Origin: an uncultured Atopobium sp.
GTDB taxonomy: Bacteria; Actinomycetota; Coriobacteriia; Coriobacteriales; Atopobiaceae
Direction of reading: 5' to 3'
Length of the DNA stretch: 57,219 nucleotides
Assembly (NCBI GenBank): GCA_938045565.1
Contig: CALIAZ010000016.1
Coordinates: 1 to 57,219 of the forward strand
The position numbers were made by a program, and so were the translations under genes. How positions within the stretch are numbered: position 1 is the stretch's first letter; every line of letters starts with the position of its first letter. The notes under the pieces are model-generated. The model was not told the origin of the DNA and made no database searches. It saw nothing but the letters and a program-made list of their open reading frames with translations. Positions 8,936 through 17,028 of this stretch are shown in pieces.

Positions 8936-9152
8936 TGATCCAAAACCCGGGTATTTATGTGTCCACCTGATCCAAAAGCGTGGTAATTATGTGCCGAAAG
9001 GCACATAATTAGGTGGGTTTTGGATCAAAATTGTTCTTCTCGACACATAATTAGTTCACTTTTGGATTAATCGAGCTCCAAAAATCTTAAAAACCCGCAT
9101 GAACGCAACAACGTGCCAGCGCAACGCACATAATTGCATCGGTTTTGGATCA
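8936..9152. repeat. cluster of direct and inverted ~32-bp repeats
   Basis: Unit: TGATCCAAAA, 6-8 variable bases, then a TAATTATGTG-like end. Direct copies start at 8936 and 8968; inverted copies lie at 9001-9027, about 9041-9069 and 9125-9152. Copies two and three form an imperfect hairpin with 10-bp and 12-bp paired blocks around a CGAAAG-centred turn. Confidence 0.8.
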
Positions 9153-9167
9153 GACGTCTGCATGTAA

Positions 9168-9201
9168 AAAGCCCTTCTCGTTAGATGACGAGAAGGGCTT
9201 T
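9168..9201 (-). terminator. terminator of the GntR gene, repeat-family copy 3
   Basis: The same 13-bp stem as at 2168 and 4772, with loop TTAGATGA. On the minus strand the stem ends in TTTTTAC, giving a good terminator 56 bp behind the GntR stop. Confidence 0.85.
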
Positions 9202-9256
9202 GCTTATGCGACGTTGACGTGCGCGAATGTCGCATCGAAGCTTGCAAAGCTTACTC

Positions 9257-9979
9257 TTACAAACTCAGCTCGTAACGGCCTCCAACAAAGAAGTCTTTGC
9301 CAATGTAAACAGGCTTATTTTGCTTATCCACAAAATAGGACTCACTTGCAATAAGCGGAGCTCCAACGGAGATATCAAGACGGCTTGACTGCTCTGTTGT
9401 TGCTCTTACTGCATTAATTGTCCAAGAAGAGCTCTTAATTGGCTTTCTTCCCAGAATTTCAGCAACAGCCTTAAACATTGAGACGTTTTCAAGAGGATGC
9501 GTGTAAAGATTTGAAGCCCACTCGTAGGGTAAAATAACACGCTCGTCAACAATAGGAAGATCATCTGCATAGCGAATCCTGCGGATATAAAGAATTAAAG
9601 CACCTTCAGAAAGACCGAAGAACTTTATCTCATTTGGACGTGCAGGAATTATTTGCCTGTCTACTACCTCGGCTCTTGGAACAGCGCCACAAGCAGCACA
9701 CATCTCGGTAAAACTACGAGACTCTAAAGATTGTTCAAGCCTACGCTTAAGCTGCTTTGAACCTACAAACGTGCCCCTTCCCTGCTTTTTTGTAAGCAGG
9801 CTGTCAGCACAAAGATCTTCAATGGCACGACGAACCGTAATGCGACTTACGTTGTATTTCTCACTTAATTCAGTTTCAGAAGGAATCTTATCGTCAACCT
9901 GATATACACCAGACTCAATATCACTCTTAATGTCATCATATATCTGCTGATATAAAGGTTGTACATTTGTTGTACTCAA
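9257..9979 (-). CDS. GntR/HutC-family transcriptional regulator
   Basis: 240 residues. The N-terminal winged helix (residues about 8-70: PLYQQIYDDIKSDIESGVY, SETELSEKYNVSRITVRRAI, LTKKQGRGTFV) is classic GntR. The C-terminal half (about 95-240) is a UTRA-type ligand domain, ending in a YELSL-type tail typical of sugar-phosphate sensors. Translation starts at a TTG at 9979 with AGGAG seven bases before it; the next in-frame ATG is well inside the DNA-binding domain. It sits behind the mannose-family PTS/deglycase operon, separated by a terminator. A motif like the palindrome in that operon lies just upstream of its own start, which implies autoregulation plus control of the operon. Confidence 0.9.
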   Translation of the reverse strand: MSTTNVQPLYQQIYDDIKSDIESGVYQVDDKIPSETELSEKYNVSRITVRRAIEDLCADSLLTKKQGRGTFVGSKQLKRRLEQSLESRSFTEMCAACGAVPRAEVVDRQIIPARPNEIKFFGLSEGALILYIRRIRYADDLPIVDERVILPYEWASNLYTHPLENVSMFKAVAEILGRKPIKSSSWTINAVRATTEQSSRLDISVGAPLIASESYFVDKQNKPVYIGKDFFVGGRYELSL

Positions 9980-9988
9980 AACTACTCC

Positions 9989-10009
9989 TAAGACATTATA
10001 GACATCTCA
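9989..10009. promoter_or_regulatory. candidate GntR operator at its own promoter
   Basis: GACATTATAGACATC (9992-10006) matches 13 of 15 positions of GACATTATATACGTC at 13880-13894. It contains a TATAAT on the minus strand and lies 13 bp or more upstream of the TTG start. Confidence 0.6.
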
Positions 10010-10121
10010 ATAATTTGAAACCTTTATAACAATAATACATCCTGCATATAAATATCTTGCCCATATATATCTTGTCTAAGGTTTACTTCACAGTAAGAGG
10101 ACAACTCTCCCGAATATGAAG

Positions 10122-10146
10122 AAAGGACAGGCAGAACCTGTCCTTT
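10122..10146 (-). terminator. terminator of the PTS/deglycase operon
   Basis: Perfect 10-bp stem (AAAGGACAGG with CCTGTCCTTT) around a 5-nt loop, followed on the minus strand by CTTCAT with few T residues. It lies 25 bp behind the last operon gene and separates it from the GntR gene. Confidence 0.75.
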
Positions 10147-10170
10147 CCTTAGCGTGATTTATAAATCAGC

Positions 10171-11154
10171 TTAGTACTCAATCTTCCACATATAGCGACG
10201 CATAGTCAGAGGATGCTTACGAGCCTCAGCAATCTTCTCAGCATAAACACGCATGACTGCGGTATGAATGAATGGGTTGAAATAACCAAGTACCTTGGAG
10301 GAAACAGCTCCAGCAAGACCGTAATCCTTTGAATCAATGACGGTTACCTTGGAGTTGAAGCGCTGCATAAAGGTTAGCGCGCGAGCGTCCATTGGCCTTG
10401 TTGCGCCCTCAGACATAAAGAGAAGATAAGGCTTTCCATCCTCAGTGAGCTCAAATGGTCCGTGGAAATACTCACCTGTGTTATAAGCTGCGGAGTCAAT
10501 CCACTGCATCTCAGAGAAGAGGAACATAGAGGTTGAGTACGCAACCTTTGCAGATGCGCCAGAGCCCATCAGATAGATAAGCTGATCATCCTTGTAAGCG
10601 TCTGCGAACTTCTGAGCCTCTGCTCCAGCACTCTGAGCAGACTTCTCTGCTAGCTCATAAATTGCGTTGAGACCATCAATAACATCCTGATAAAGTTCAG
10701 TGCCCTCTGTCTGTTGAAGAATCTCTGCTGCAAGTGCTAGGACATAGCCCATCTTCTCGATCTTTGCTGCATAGTTCTTCTCAAAACCGTGAACAATTAC
10801 GTAGTCAGCTTCCTTGGTAAGTGCAGAATCTGCAACGTGTGTAACAGCAACTACAGGAGCACCGGCCTTCTTGGCAGTAGTATTGGCTGCAATAGTCTCT
10901 GGAGTACCTCCACCAAGGGAGCAGGTAATAACTAGAGTGTGCTCACCAAGCCATGCAGGAGTATCGTAATTAAACTCGTTAGCGGTAAAAAGCTGAACGT
11001 TAAGTTTGTTAGTGTTGTTTGCTAGAAAATACTTAGCTGGATACAGCTCAGACATAGATGCACCACAGCCGACAAAAGCAACATGAGTAATAGTGTGGTT
11101 CTCAACAATCTTAGAGATAATGCTCTTAGGTTGATTCAGATCGATCTCGTACAT
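10171..11154 (-). CDS. SIS-domain phosphosugar-amine deglycase (FrlB/GfrF-like)
   Basis: 327 residues with two SIS (sugar isomerase) halves. VAFVGCGASMSELYPAKYFL (about 25-45) opens the first, IYLMGSGASAKVAYSTSMFLF (about 193-213) the second. YNTGEYFHGPFEL is the active-site motif shared with fructoselysine-6-phosphate deglycase and relatives, and the C-terminus RRYMWKIEY is also typical. The family hydrolyses a 6-phosphorylated Amadori or Heyns compound to hexose 6-phosphate and amine. GAGGAG supports the ATG at 11154. It is the last gene of an operon with a mannose-family PTS that would phosphorylate the substrate on entry. A second, divergent paralogue opens the operon at 14021. Confidence 0.88.
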   Translation of the reverse strand: MYEIDLNQPKSIISKIVENHTITHVAFVGCGASMSELYPAKYFLANNTNKLNVQLFTANEFNYDTPAWLGEHTLVITCSLGGGTPETIAANTTAKKAGAPVVAVTHVADSALTKEADYVIVHGFEKNYAAKIEKMGYVLALAAEILQQTEGTELYQDVIDGLNAIYELAEKSAQSAGAEAQKFADAYKDDQLIYLMGSGASAKVAYSTSMFLFSEMQWIDSAAYNTGEYFHGPFELTEDGKPYLLFMSEGATRPMDARALTFMQRFNSKVTVIDSKDYGLAGAVSSKVLGYFNPFIHTAVMRVYAEKIAEARKHPLTMRRYMWKIEY

Positions 11155-11219
11155 TTTTTCTCCTCTTCAAATGGATTACGCCGTTTATAAATGTCGTTTA
11201 TTAATGCCGTTATGATTTA

Positions 11220-12047
11220 TTAAGCGAGAATACCCAGTGCGGAAAGTGCAATTCCACCAAAGATTGCAATAGCAAGCAACCAACCTGTGTTGACGCCCTT
11301 CTTAACCATGTAGAACATTCCTGCAGTTAGAAGTAGCGGAATTGTCTGTGGAAGAATGCTATCCAAAACGTTCTGAAGGACAAGAGTTCCATCCGCAAAG
11401 ACCAGAGGTGTTGTCAGTCCAATAAGAGATGCAACCATGCTACCAACAGCCATAAGACCAACAATTCCGCAAACGTACATCAGTCGCTCCATGGTGACGC
11501 CATCCTGCAGCTTATGCAGGAACTGCTGGCCACCCTGATAACCAAGCTTTGCAGCAAACCAGGTAACCAGAACAGAAGGAACAATGGAAATGAGCATTGC
11601 CAGAATTGGGCCCATGATTGAGCCTTGCTGAGCAAGAGCAACGCCAAGTCCAAAGGCAATAACACGAATGGTTCCCTGGAAGAACGAGTCACCAATACCA
11701 GAAAGAGGACCCATAAGAGAAGTCTTCATTGCATTAATGGAGTCTGGATTAACGCTATCAGGATCTTCTGCGTATGCCTCTTCCATTGATGCAGCAAGTC
11801 CCAAGACAAAAGCGCTTGTCTGTGGCGTGCAGTTGTAGAATGCCATGTGACGCTTATAAGCCTCTTTTTTGCGCTCTATCTGCTTTGGATCATTTGGATC
11901 TGGATAGCATCGATCAATAGTTGGAGCAATGCCATACATAAATCCCATGTTCATTTGACGCTCGTAATTCCAAGAATCCTGAATTGCCCAAGAACGCCAG
12001 AAGAACTGTGAAAGCTTTTTATTTAAAGAAACCTTATTTTCAGCCAT
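11220..12047 (-). CDS. PTS mannose-family IID component
   Basis: 275 residues. KLSQFFWRSWAIQDSWNYERQMNMGFMYGIAPTID at the N-terminus (split by Ser/Ala positions) and MKTSLMGPLSGIGDSFFQGTIR near residues 105-125 are signatures of the IID (ManZ) subunit, which together with IIC forms the membrane channel. Several C-terminal membrane spans follow. The ATG at 12047 has GGAGGAAG upstream and starts 14 bases after the IIC stop; a longer frame would overlap IIC. With IIC, IIAB and the two SIS enzymes it forms a glycated-amino-acid type uptake system. Confidence 0.92.
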   Translation of the reverse strand: MAENKVSLNKKLSQFFWRSWAIQDSWNYERQMNMGFMYGIAPTIDRCYPDPNDPKQIERKKEAYKRHMAFYNCTPQTSAFVLGLAASMEEAYAEDPDSVNPDSINAMKTSLMGPLSGIGDSFFQGTIRVIAFGLGVALAQQGSIMGPILAMLISIVPSVLVTWFAAKLGYQGGQQFLHKLQDGVTMERLMYVCGIVGLMAVGSMVASLIGLTTPLVFADGTLVLQNVLDSILPQTIPLLLTAGMFYMVKKGVNTGWLLAIAIFGGIALSALGILA

Positions 12048-12060
12048 GATAACTTCCTCC

Positions 12061-12870
12061 CTACTCGTCATCCTCGAGCGGATCATGCGTGGCGCTTACA
12101 TGAGCTGATTGCAAAGTTCCAGCTCCTGCTCCACCACGACCAAATTTAATGCCAGAAAGAATAACTGCGAGCACCACTGCAAAGAGTGAAACTGCTGTTA
12201 CAGAGAGGTGCAAATATGCAGAAAGCAAGAAACCAAGGAACAAGAAGCCCTCCATGCCCTTAGAAAGCATCATTGAAATCAGCAGTGCCAAACCAAATGC
12301 AGTCAAAATCTGAGCAGAAACATTTAAACCAGTGCTCAGCCATGCAGGAATTAGCTCAACAACAGCTTTAACTGCATCTGTACCGAGGAAAACAGCTGAG
12401 AAGATAGGAATGAAATACATAAGAGAGTACAAGGTAGTTCCAACCACAATGTGCATATTGGTTGCTTTCTTGAATTTACCCTCTTCAATTGCCTGGTCAG
12501 ATACATGAGTAAGTGCAGCAATAATCGAACGGAAAACAATACCAAAAAGCTGTCCGAGTACTGCAATTGGAATTGCAATGGTCATTGCAGTCTCAACACC
12601 TGCTCCTGTAAGGCAAGCAAATGCAGAAGCAACAATACTGCCAAGAACCATATCAGGCGGTACGGCTGCGCCTACTGATACCAGGCCCATGCTTACGAGC
12701 TCGGTTGCAGCTCCAACAGCAAGACCTGTAGGAATATCTCCCAGAACAAGACCAACGAGTGTTGCGCCAATAAGTGGTTGCTCAAAGTTGAGTCGTCCGA
12801 GCAAACGAGAGTCAAGCATGCAGAAAATGCCAACGAGACCGACAAGAAGCGCACTAACAAATGTACTCAT
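12061..12870 (-). CDS. PTS mannose-family IIC component
   Basis: 269 residues and strongly hydrophobic. TFVSALLVGLVGIFCMLDSRLLGRLNFEQPLIGATLVGLVLGD at the N-terminus and the following GLAVGAATELVSMGLVSVGAAVPPD region are characteristic of ManY-type IIC. It is the partner of IID in the membrane. AAGAGGGGAG lies just before the ATG at 12870. The C-terminal tail is hydrophilic (THDPLEDDE). Confidence 0.92.
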   Translation of the reverse strand: MSTFVSALLVGLVGIFCMLDSRLLGRLNFEQPLIGATLVGLVLGDIPTGLAVGAATELVSMGLVSVGAAVPPDMVLGSIVASAFACLTGAGVETAMTIAIPIAVLGQLFGIVFRSIIAALTHVSDQAIEEGKFKKATNMHIVVGTTLYSLMYFIPIFSAVFLGTDAVKAVVELIPAWLSTGLNVSAQILTAFGLALLISMMLSKGMEGFLFLGFLLSAYLHLSVTAVSLFAVVLAVILSGIKFGRGGAGAGTLQSAHVSATHDPLEDDE

Positions 12871-12885
12871 TTCTTCTCCCCTCTT

Positions 12886-13809
12886 TTATAGTGAATTTAA
12901 ATTGACACGCTGATGGGTAGGTGTCTGTTGAACGTATACTTTGGTTCCAAGCTCCAAAAGTTTCTGAGTATCTTTCTTACCTTCTTCGGTAAGGAATACG
13001 GAACTTCCAGATCCACCAATTTGCTCCGCACCATCTACATTGGCAGTTGCACCATAGTTGACCTCATCAAATTGATGCTGCTTTGAGAACTCCAAGAGCT
13101 CTTTTGTGTTGCCAAATACAAACATTACTGAATCACCAAGTGTGTCCAGCTTTGCCATCTTTGAAAGAGCTTTTTCAACAGTGAAGATATTGAGATAAAC
13201 GCCGGTGGGCTTAGCCAGCTTAAGAGCATTCTTTTTAATATCATTTGTTGCTGCATCGTTATCCACAATGATGATGCGGTTTGCGCCTACAGTATTAATC
13301 CAAGAGAATACAACCTGTCCATGAAGAAGCCTGTAATCCAAGCGGGCAAGAACAACTTTGCTCTTTCCACCCTTACCCTGAACAGGCTGCTGTTGAGTAG
13401 CTGCAATGACAGCTTCCTCAAGCTCAGGGTGACCACAATCAACAATTCCCTTACGGCTTTCCAAAATTAGCTGGTGAACTTGCTCTATCGTAAGATCTTC
13501 TCCCTCAAGCGCAAGAGACAAAATAAGAGGCATGTTCATTCCAGCAATAACAACAATATTTTCCTGCTGCTGCAACAATTCAACAGCTGAATTGTTGACA
13601 CTGCTGCCTAACATGTCGGTAAGAACATAGACATGGTCTTTCTTATCAAAAGTTTTGATAAGCTCGACAATTTTGCCGGAAATTGATTCCTTATCCTCCC
13701 TTTGCAATGTAAGTGCGTGCACATTAGGAATTTCTCCCACAATCATGTGGACAGTGTCTAAAGCACCAACTGATAGATTTCCATGCGACGCAAGGATAAC
13801 TTGATTCAT
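12886..13809 (-). CDS. PTS mannose-family IIAB fusion
   Basis: 307 residues. The IIA domain (1-130) begins MNQVILASHGNLSVGALD, with His9 as the expected phosphorylation site. A short Gln/Gly/Lys linker (about 138-151) joins it to IIB, which begins KVVLARLDYRLLHGQVVFSW with His163 as the second site. IIA passes phosphate from HPr to IIB and then to the incoming sugar. AAAGGAG supports the ATG at 13809; the longer frame upstream includes the operator region and is not coding. The gap of 211 bp to the first SIS gene holds a hairpin and a GntR-type palindrome, so this gene probably has its own promoter. Confidence 0.92.
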   Translation of the reverse strand: MNQVILASHGNLSVGALDTVHMIVGEIPNVHALTLQREDKESISGKIVELIKTFDKKDHVYVLTDMLGSSVNNSAVELLQQQENIVVIAGMNMPLILSLALEGEDLTIEQVHQLILESRKGIVDCGHPELEEAVIAATQQQPVQGKGGKSKVVLARLDYRLLHGQVVFSWINTVGANRIIIVDNDAATNDIKKNALKLAKPTGVYLNIFTVEKALSKMAKLDTLGDSVMFVFGNTKELLEFSKQHQFDEVNYGATANVDGAEQIGGSGSSVFLTEEGKKDTQKLLELGTKVYVQQTPTHQRVNLNSL

Positions 13810-13873
13810 AGACACTCCTTTCTTCCAAAACAATTGTGTCAAACAGTAAATTGCAAAACTGAGTATACAATAC

Positions 13874-13900
13874 ATATAAGACATTATATACGTCTTATAT
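13874..13900. promoter_or_regulatory. palindromic GntR operator before the PTS genes
   Basis: Perfect 9-bp arms ATATAAGAC and GTCTTATAT around a 9-bp spacer. The inner part, GACATTATATACGTC, is shared with the site at 9992. It overlaps a TATAAT on the minus strand about 75 bp upstream of the IIAB start. Confidence 0.7.
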
Positions 13901-13956
13901 AAATTCAGGTGAACGGTACTTACTGAACGGTAAACGGTACTCAACACAGTCTGCAC

Positions 13957-13980
13957 GTAGGTCTGAGCGTGCAGACCTAC
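13957..13980 (-). terminator. intercistronic hairpin behind the first deglycase gene
   Basis: GTAGGTCTG and CAGACCTAC pair perfectly around 6 nt. No T-run follows on the minus strand, so it may stabilise or process mRNA rather than terminate. Confidence 0.45.
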
Positions 13981-14020
13981 ACACGCGCAAATCCGCGTGC
14001 GCAGATCCGCGTGCAACCGC

Positions 14021-15001
14021 CTAGTAAGGGACCTTCCACATATACGTGCGAGTCATATAATCTTTACCAGTTGCTTTTGAAAGTTTTCTCATAAAGACAT
14101 TGTTTAATATTGGCGAGAAAAGAACATGATTAAAGTACTCTGCTACTTCTTCAGGCAGCTCAGTAATGCCCAAATCTACGGCATCTAGCACAAAGGTTTT
14201 CTCGGCAGCATACGTTGAAAGAAAATTAACTGCACGCATATCAGCTGGCTTACAACGTCCATAAGAAACAAGCTGGAAAATAGGATCTTCATTTACAAGT
14301 ACTTCAAAAGGACCATGGAAGAACTCACATGAATTAATTGTTGGCGAACTTTTTTGAAGCATCTCTTCAATATTGCAGATGGAAAATATATAGGCCGATC
14401 CATAGGCAGGTCCGGAACCCATAACATAAATAGTTGGAGCATCTTTCACTGATTGAGCCCAAGTCTGTGCAATTGGAGTCGTGCGAACAACTGCCTCTCT
14501 ATAAAGAGAATCAACCTGGTCAAAAGCCATTTCCATCTCATTCATACGAGCATAGCCTTCGGTTTGATTTACTAAGTTTGCAGCAATCAAGAGGCCGACG
14601 CTTGAATTTACTCTCTCAGTTTTACTTTCATCGAGAGCGATAGACTCGTATTTAATTTTCTGATCACATACCTCGGTTAATAGCGATTCCTCAACATAAA
14701 CTGCAATTACATAAGCACCGTGATCTTTTGCAACGCGTGCGGCTTCACAAGTTTCTTTGGTTCCTCTCATCGAGCAGACAATGCAAATTGTTGACTCTCC
14801 AAGTGTAGCTGGTGGAGCAAATACAAACTCATTGCTGGTATGCATACGAGAAGATAGCACCGTTGCCTCGTGCGTCATAAAGTAGTCTGCTGGATAAAAT
14901 CCACCATAAGAACCACCAGCGGCAATCCATTCAACGTGCTTAAAATCATACTCTGAAATTGCCTTAGCGACTGCTTGCTTTACCTCGTCTTGAATCTTCA
15001 T
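14021..15001 (-). CDS. SIS-domain phosphosugar-amine deglycase, second paralogue
   Basis: 326 residues, same architecture as the protein at 10171: HVEWIAAGGSYGGFYPADYFM opens SIS domain one, IYVMGSGPAYGSAYIFSIC domain two, and INSCEFFHGPFEVL holds the active-site motif. The C-terminus RTYMWKVPY matches as well. In Salmonella-type gfr systems two such enzymes act on glucoselysine and fructoselysine 6-phosphates; the split here suggests two related substrates. It is the first gene of the operon, with a recognisable promoter and operator-like site upstream. AAAGGGAG precedes the ATG at 15001. Which paralogue handles which substrate cannot be told from sequence. Confidence 0.87.
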   Translation of the reverse strand: MKIQDEVKQAVAKAISEYDFKHVEWIAAGGSYGGFYPADYFMTHEATVLSSRMHTSNEFVFAPPATLGESTICIVCSMRGTKETCEAARVAKDHGAYVIAVYVEESLLTEVCDQKIKYESIALDESKTERVNSSVGLLIAANLVNQTEGYARMNEMEMAFDQVDSLYREAVVRTTPIAQTWAQSVKDAPTIYVMGSGPAYGSAYIFSICNIEEMLQKSSPTINSCEFFHGPFEVLVNEDPIFQLVSYGRCKPADMRAVNFLSTYAAEKTFVLDAVDLGITELPEEVAEYFNHVLFSPILNNVFMRKLSKATGKDYMTRTYMWKVPY

Positions 15002-15070
15002 TTAACACTCCCTTTACCAAAATCGAGCTTGATTGCCTTTTCCAAGCGTTCTGCGCATAATTAGTACGTA

Positions 15071-15111
15071 ACGTTATAGATGTTTATAATCTTTATAAAA
15101 CAAAAATGCAA
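15071..15111 (-). promoter_or_regulatory. promoter and operator-like site of the deglycase/PTS operon
   Basis: On the minus strand TTGCAT (15106-15111), a 17-bp spacer and TATAAA (15083-15088) form a good sigma-70 type promoter. AACGTTATAGATGTT (15070-15084) overlaps the -10 and matches 10 of 15 positions of the GntR site at 9992. Confidence 0.6.
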
Positions 15112-15342
15112 GGAAGCTTTCAAGTGTGTCGGTAAAAAGTTATATGGCGTGTTTTGTTCATGAAGGAAAATTAACTTCGAATAAATGTAAAAAACATGCC
15201 TAAAGAGTGCTTAAGTCTGAATAATTTGCCTGTTTTTTACCATGTCGGAATTGTTTTACTCAGACATGACGAACTTTTCAGACTCAAGCATTGAAACGCA
15301 TTAAATATTAAAAGCTATACAGTTTGATGAAGAAAGAAAAAA

Positions 15343-15419
<77 letters not shown>

Positions 15420-15587
15420 AATCGTTTACCTGTTGCACTTAAAACAACAGCAATATACGCGCCACGATGCACGCAAAATATGCGCTTCAAACATGCTTGC
15501 CACACGATAACGCAAACGTCACTTTAGCAGAAATCGCACGACAATGCGAGAAATAGGTAGTCAATGTGTTGCGTAAATACTATGCAA

Positions 15588-16475
15588 CTACAACTGACAC
15601 TGAGTGGAATAGTTACGCCATCCCATTGCTTTAGCAGCGTCAGCAATAGCGTCCGCTGCATCCTGAGACTCGCAAAGTGCAAACGAACTACTGCCAGAAC
15701 CCGAGACTTGAGCCCCAAGAACACCTGACTGCTGTTTAAGCCAAGCTTCAACCTCAGCAACATGCGGTTCAAGTACTTTTGCTGCTGGCGCCAGATTATT
15801 AAATAGTAAATCAGCTACCTGCTGGACGGTTTTTTCGCCAGAAGTAAACAATGAAGCGAGTGCCTCATATGATGCTGGTGGTTCTGGAGCAACATCAAAC
15901 TGATCATAGGCGGCCTGTGTCAAAATACCCTTTTCTGCAGGTAATACAATGACAAGCGGTGCATTGCATGTAGGTGTATAAGCCTCTTCCAGCGTATCGC
16001 CAGCACCAAGCATAAGAGAAGGACGCGGATCCAAGAAAAATGGTACATCGGCTCCAATAGACTTTGCCACATCAACTACCAGCGGATCTAACGGGTCAAC
16101 TCCCCAACGCTCAGCAAGTAAGCACAACGTTGCAGCCGCATCGGCAGACGATCCACCTAAACCGGCTTTCTCGGGAATGTGTACATGCACGTCAATAGAG
16201 ACATCAGGAGAAATTCCCAGCTTGTACGATAAAAGTACCGCGGCTTTCCACGTGGTTGTACGTTCAGGTATAACGCAAAGTGTAGGATCATGCGTTACCG
16301 TAAGCTCCGGTGCATCGTTAACCGTAACGGTGTCGTAGATGGCCACAGGAACCATAAGTGAATCAACTTTATGATAGCCTCGCTGATTTTTCTGAGTATG
16401 AATACCCAGATGAAGATTAATCTTGCAAGGAACTTGTGCGGATTGACGTCCACTATAAGACGTAGAAGCAGTCAT
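15588..16475 (-). CDS. ispE: 4-diphosphocytidyl-2-C-methyl-D-erythritol kinase
   Basis: 295 residues, GHMP kinase fold. AQVPCKINLHLGIHTQKNQRGYHKVDSL at the N-terminus (substrate contact), the ATP loop HIPEKAGLGGSSADAAATLCLL at about 100-120, and the C-terminal VSGSGSSSFALC motif identify IspE. It phosphorylates the 2-hydroxyl of CDP-methylerythritol in the non-mevalonate isoprenoid pathway. The start is uncertain: the ATG at 16475 lacks a clear ribosome site and a GTG at 16490 is possible. It follows veg closely, and both probably share the promoter at 16900-16928. The pairing of veg and ispE is a common arrangement in Gram-positive bacteria. Confidence 0.94.
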   Translation of the reverse strand: MTASTSYSGRQSAQVPCKINLHLGIHTQKNQRGYHKVDSLMVPVAIYDTVTVNDAPELTVTHDPTLCVIPERTTTWKAAVLLSYKLGISPDVSIDVHVHIPEKAGLGGSSADAAATLCLLAERWGVDPLDPLVVDVAKSIGADVPFFLDPRPSLMLGAGDTLEEAYTPTCNAPLVIVLPAEKGILTQAAYDQFDVAPEPPASYEALASLFTSGEKTVQQVADLLFNNLAPAAKVLEPHVAEVEAWLKQQSGVLGAQVSGSGSSSFALCESQDAADAIADAAKAMGWRNYSTQCQL

Positions 16476-16506
16476 AAGAGTACTATTCACTAGATAGTGC
16501 TACTAA

Positions 16507-16797
16507 TTACTCTTCAAACTCAAAATCAAACAGACGCTCGCCAGTTTCAACGTCAAAAAGTTCAACCGTACCGGTCAAAACATCAACGTACTGATAAGAC
16601 TGACGTGCAGTACGACCGCGACGCTCGCCAACTTCTACAATAAATAAAGATGGATGAGCATTCACCAGAACGCCGGTCCGTTCAATAATGCGAGAACGTC
16701 CCATATTAGCTTTAACCTTAATTTTTTGACCCTGAAGCTCAAGAAGCTTCTGATGAATCTCATCGACACGATTAACTGGCGGAATCTCGTTTTCCAT
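16507..16797 (-). CDS. veg: Veg family protein
   Basis: 96 residues. VDEIHQKLLELQGQKIKVKANMGRSRIIERTGVLVNAHPSLFIVEV is the hallmark of the short Veg (DUF1021) family, with the usual length. In Bacillus subtilis Veg stimulates biofilm formation and is highly expressed; its molecular role is poorly known. TGGAGGA precedes the ATG at 16797. It is first in a two-gene unit with ispE. Confidence 0.92.
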   Translation of the reverse strand: MENEIPPVNRVDEIHQKLLELQGQKIKVKANMGRSRIIERTGVLVNAHPSLFIVEVGERRGRTARQSYQYVDVLTGTVELFDVETGERLFDFEFEE

Positions 16798-16899
16798 CTA
16801 TCCTCCAAGTCAATTGGAACTTCCTGGACTCAACACACGGGGAGCCTTATAGGAATTTTGTCCCAATCAACAAACAATAGTCACAATAACCAAGTTTCC

Positions 16900-16928
16900 A
16901 CTATACGTGCTAGCGAACAAAATCTCAA
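16900..16928 (-). promoter_or_regulatory. promoter of veg-ispE
   Basis: On the minus strand TTGAGA (16923-16928), 17 bp, TATAGT (16900-16905), about 100 bp before the veg start. Confidence 0.6.
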
Positions 16929-17028
16929 GCTGTACGAAAAATGACACGAGAAGAACACGGGCATGTTGCCATTACCGTGGGTTTCTCGCCACAAAATTTA
17001 TTCGCGATTTCCTTTTGGAAAAGCACAC

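Larger units (their letters stand above)
8637..9256. other. long intergenic region upstream of the ascorbate-family PTS
   Basis: No credible gene is present. From right to left in transcription order it holds the terminator of the GntR gene (9168-9201), five copies of a TGATCCAAAA/TAATTATGTG repeat (8936-9152), an AACAAT-CAT-ATTGTT palindrome (8842-8856), and a GC-rich low-complexity patch next to the IIC start (about 8678-8762). Confidence 0.8.
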
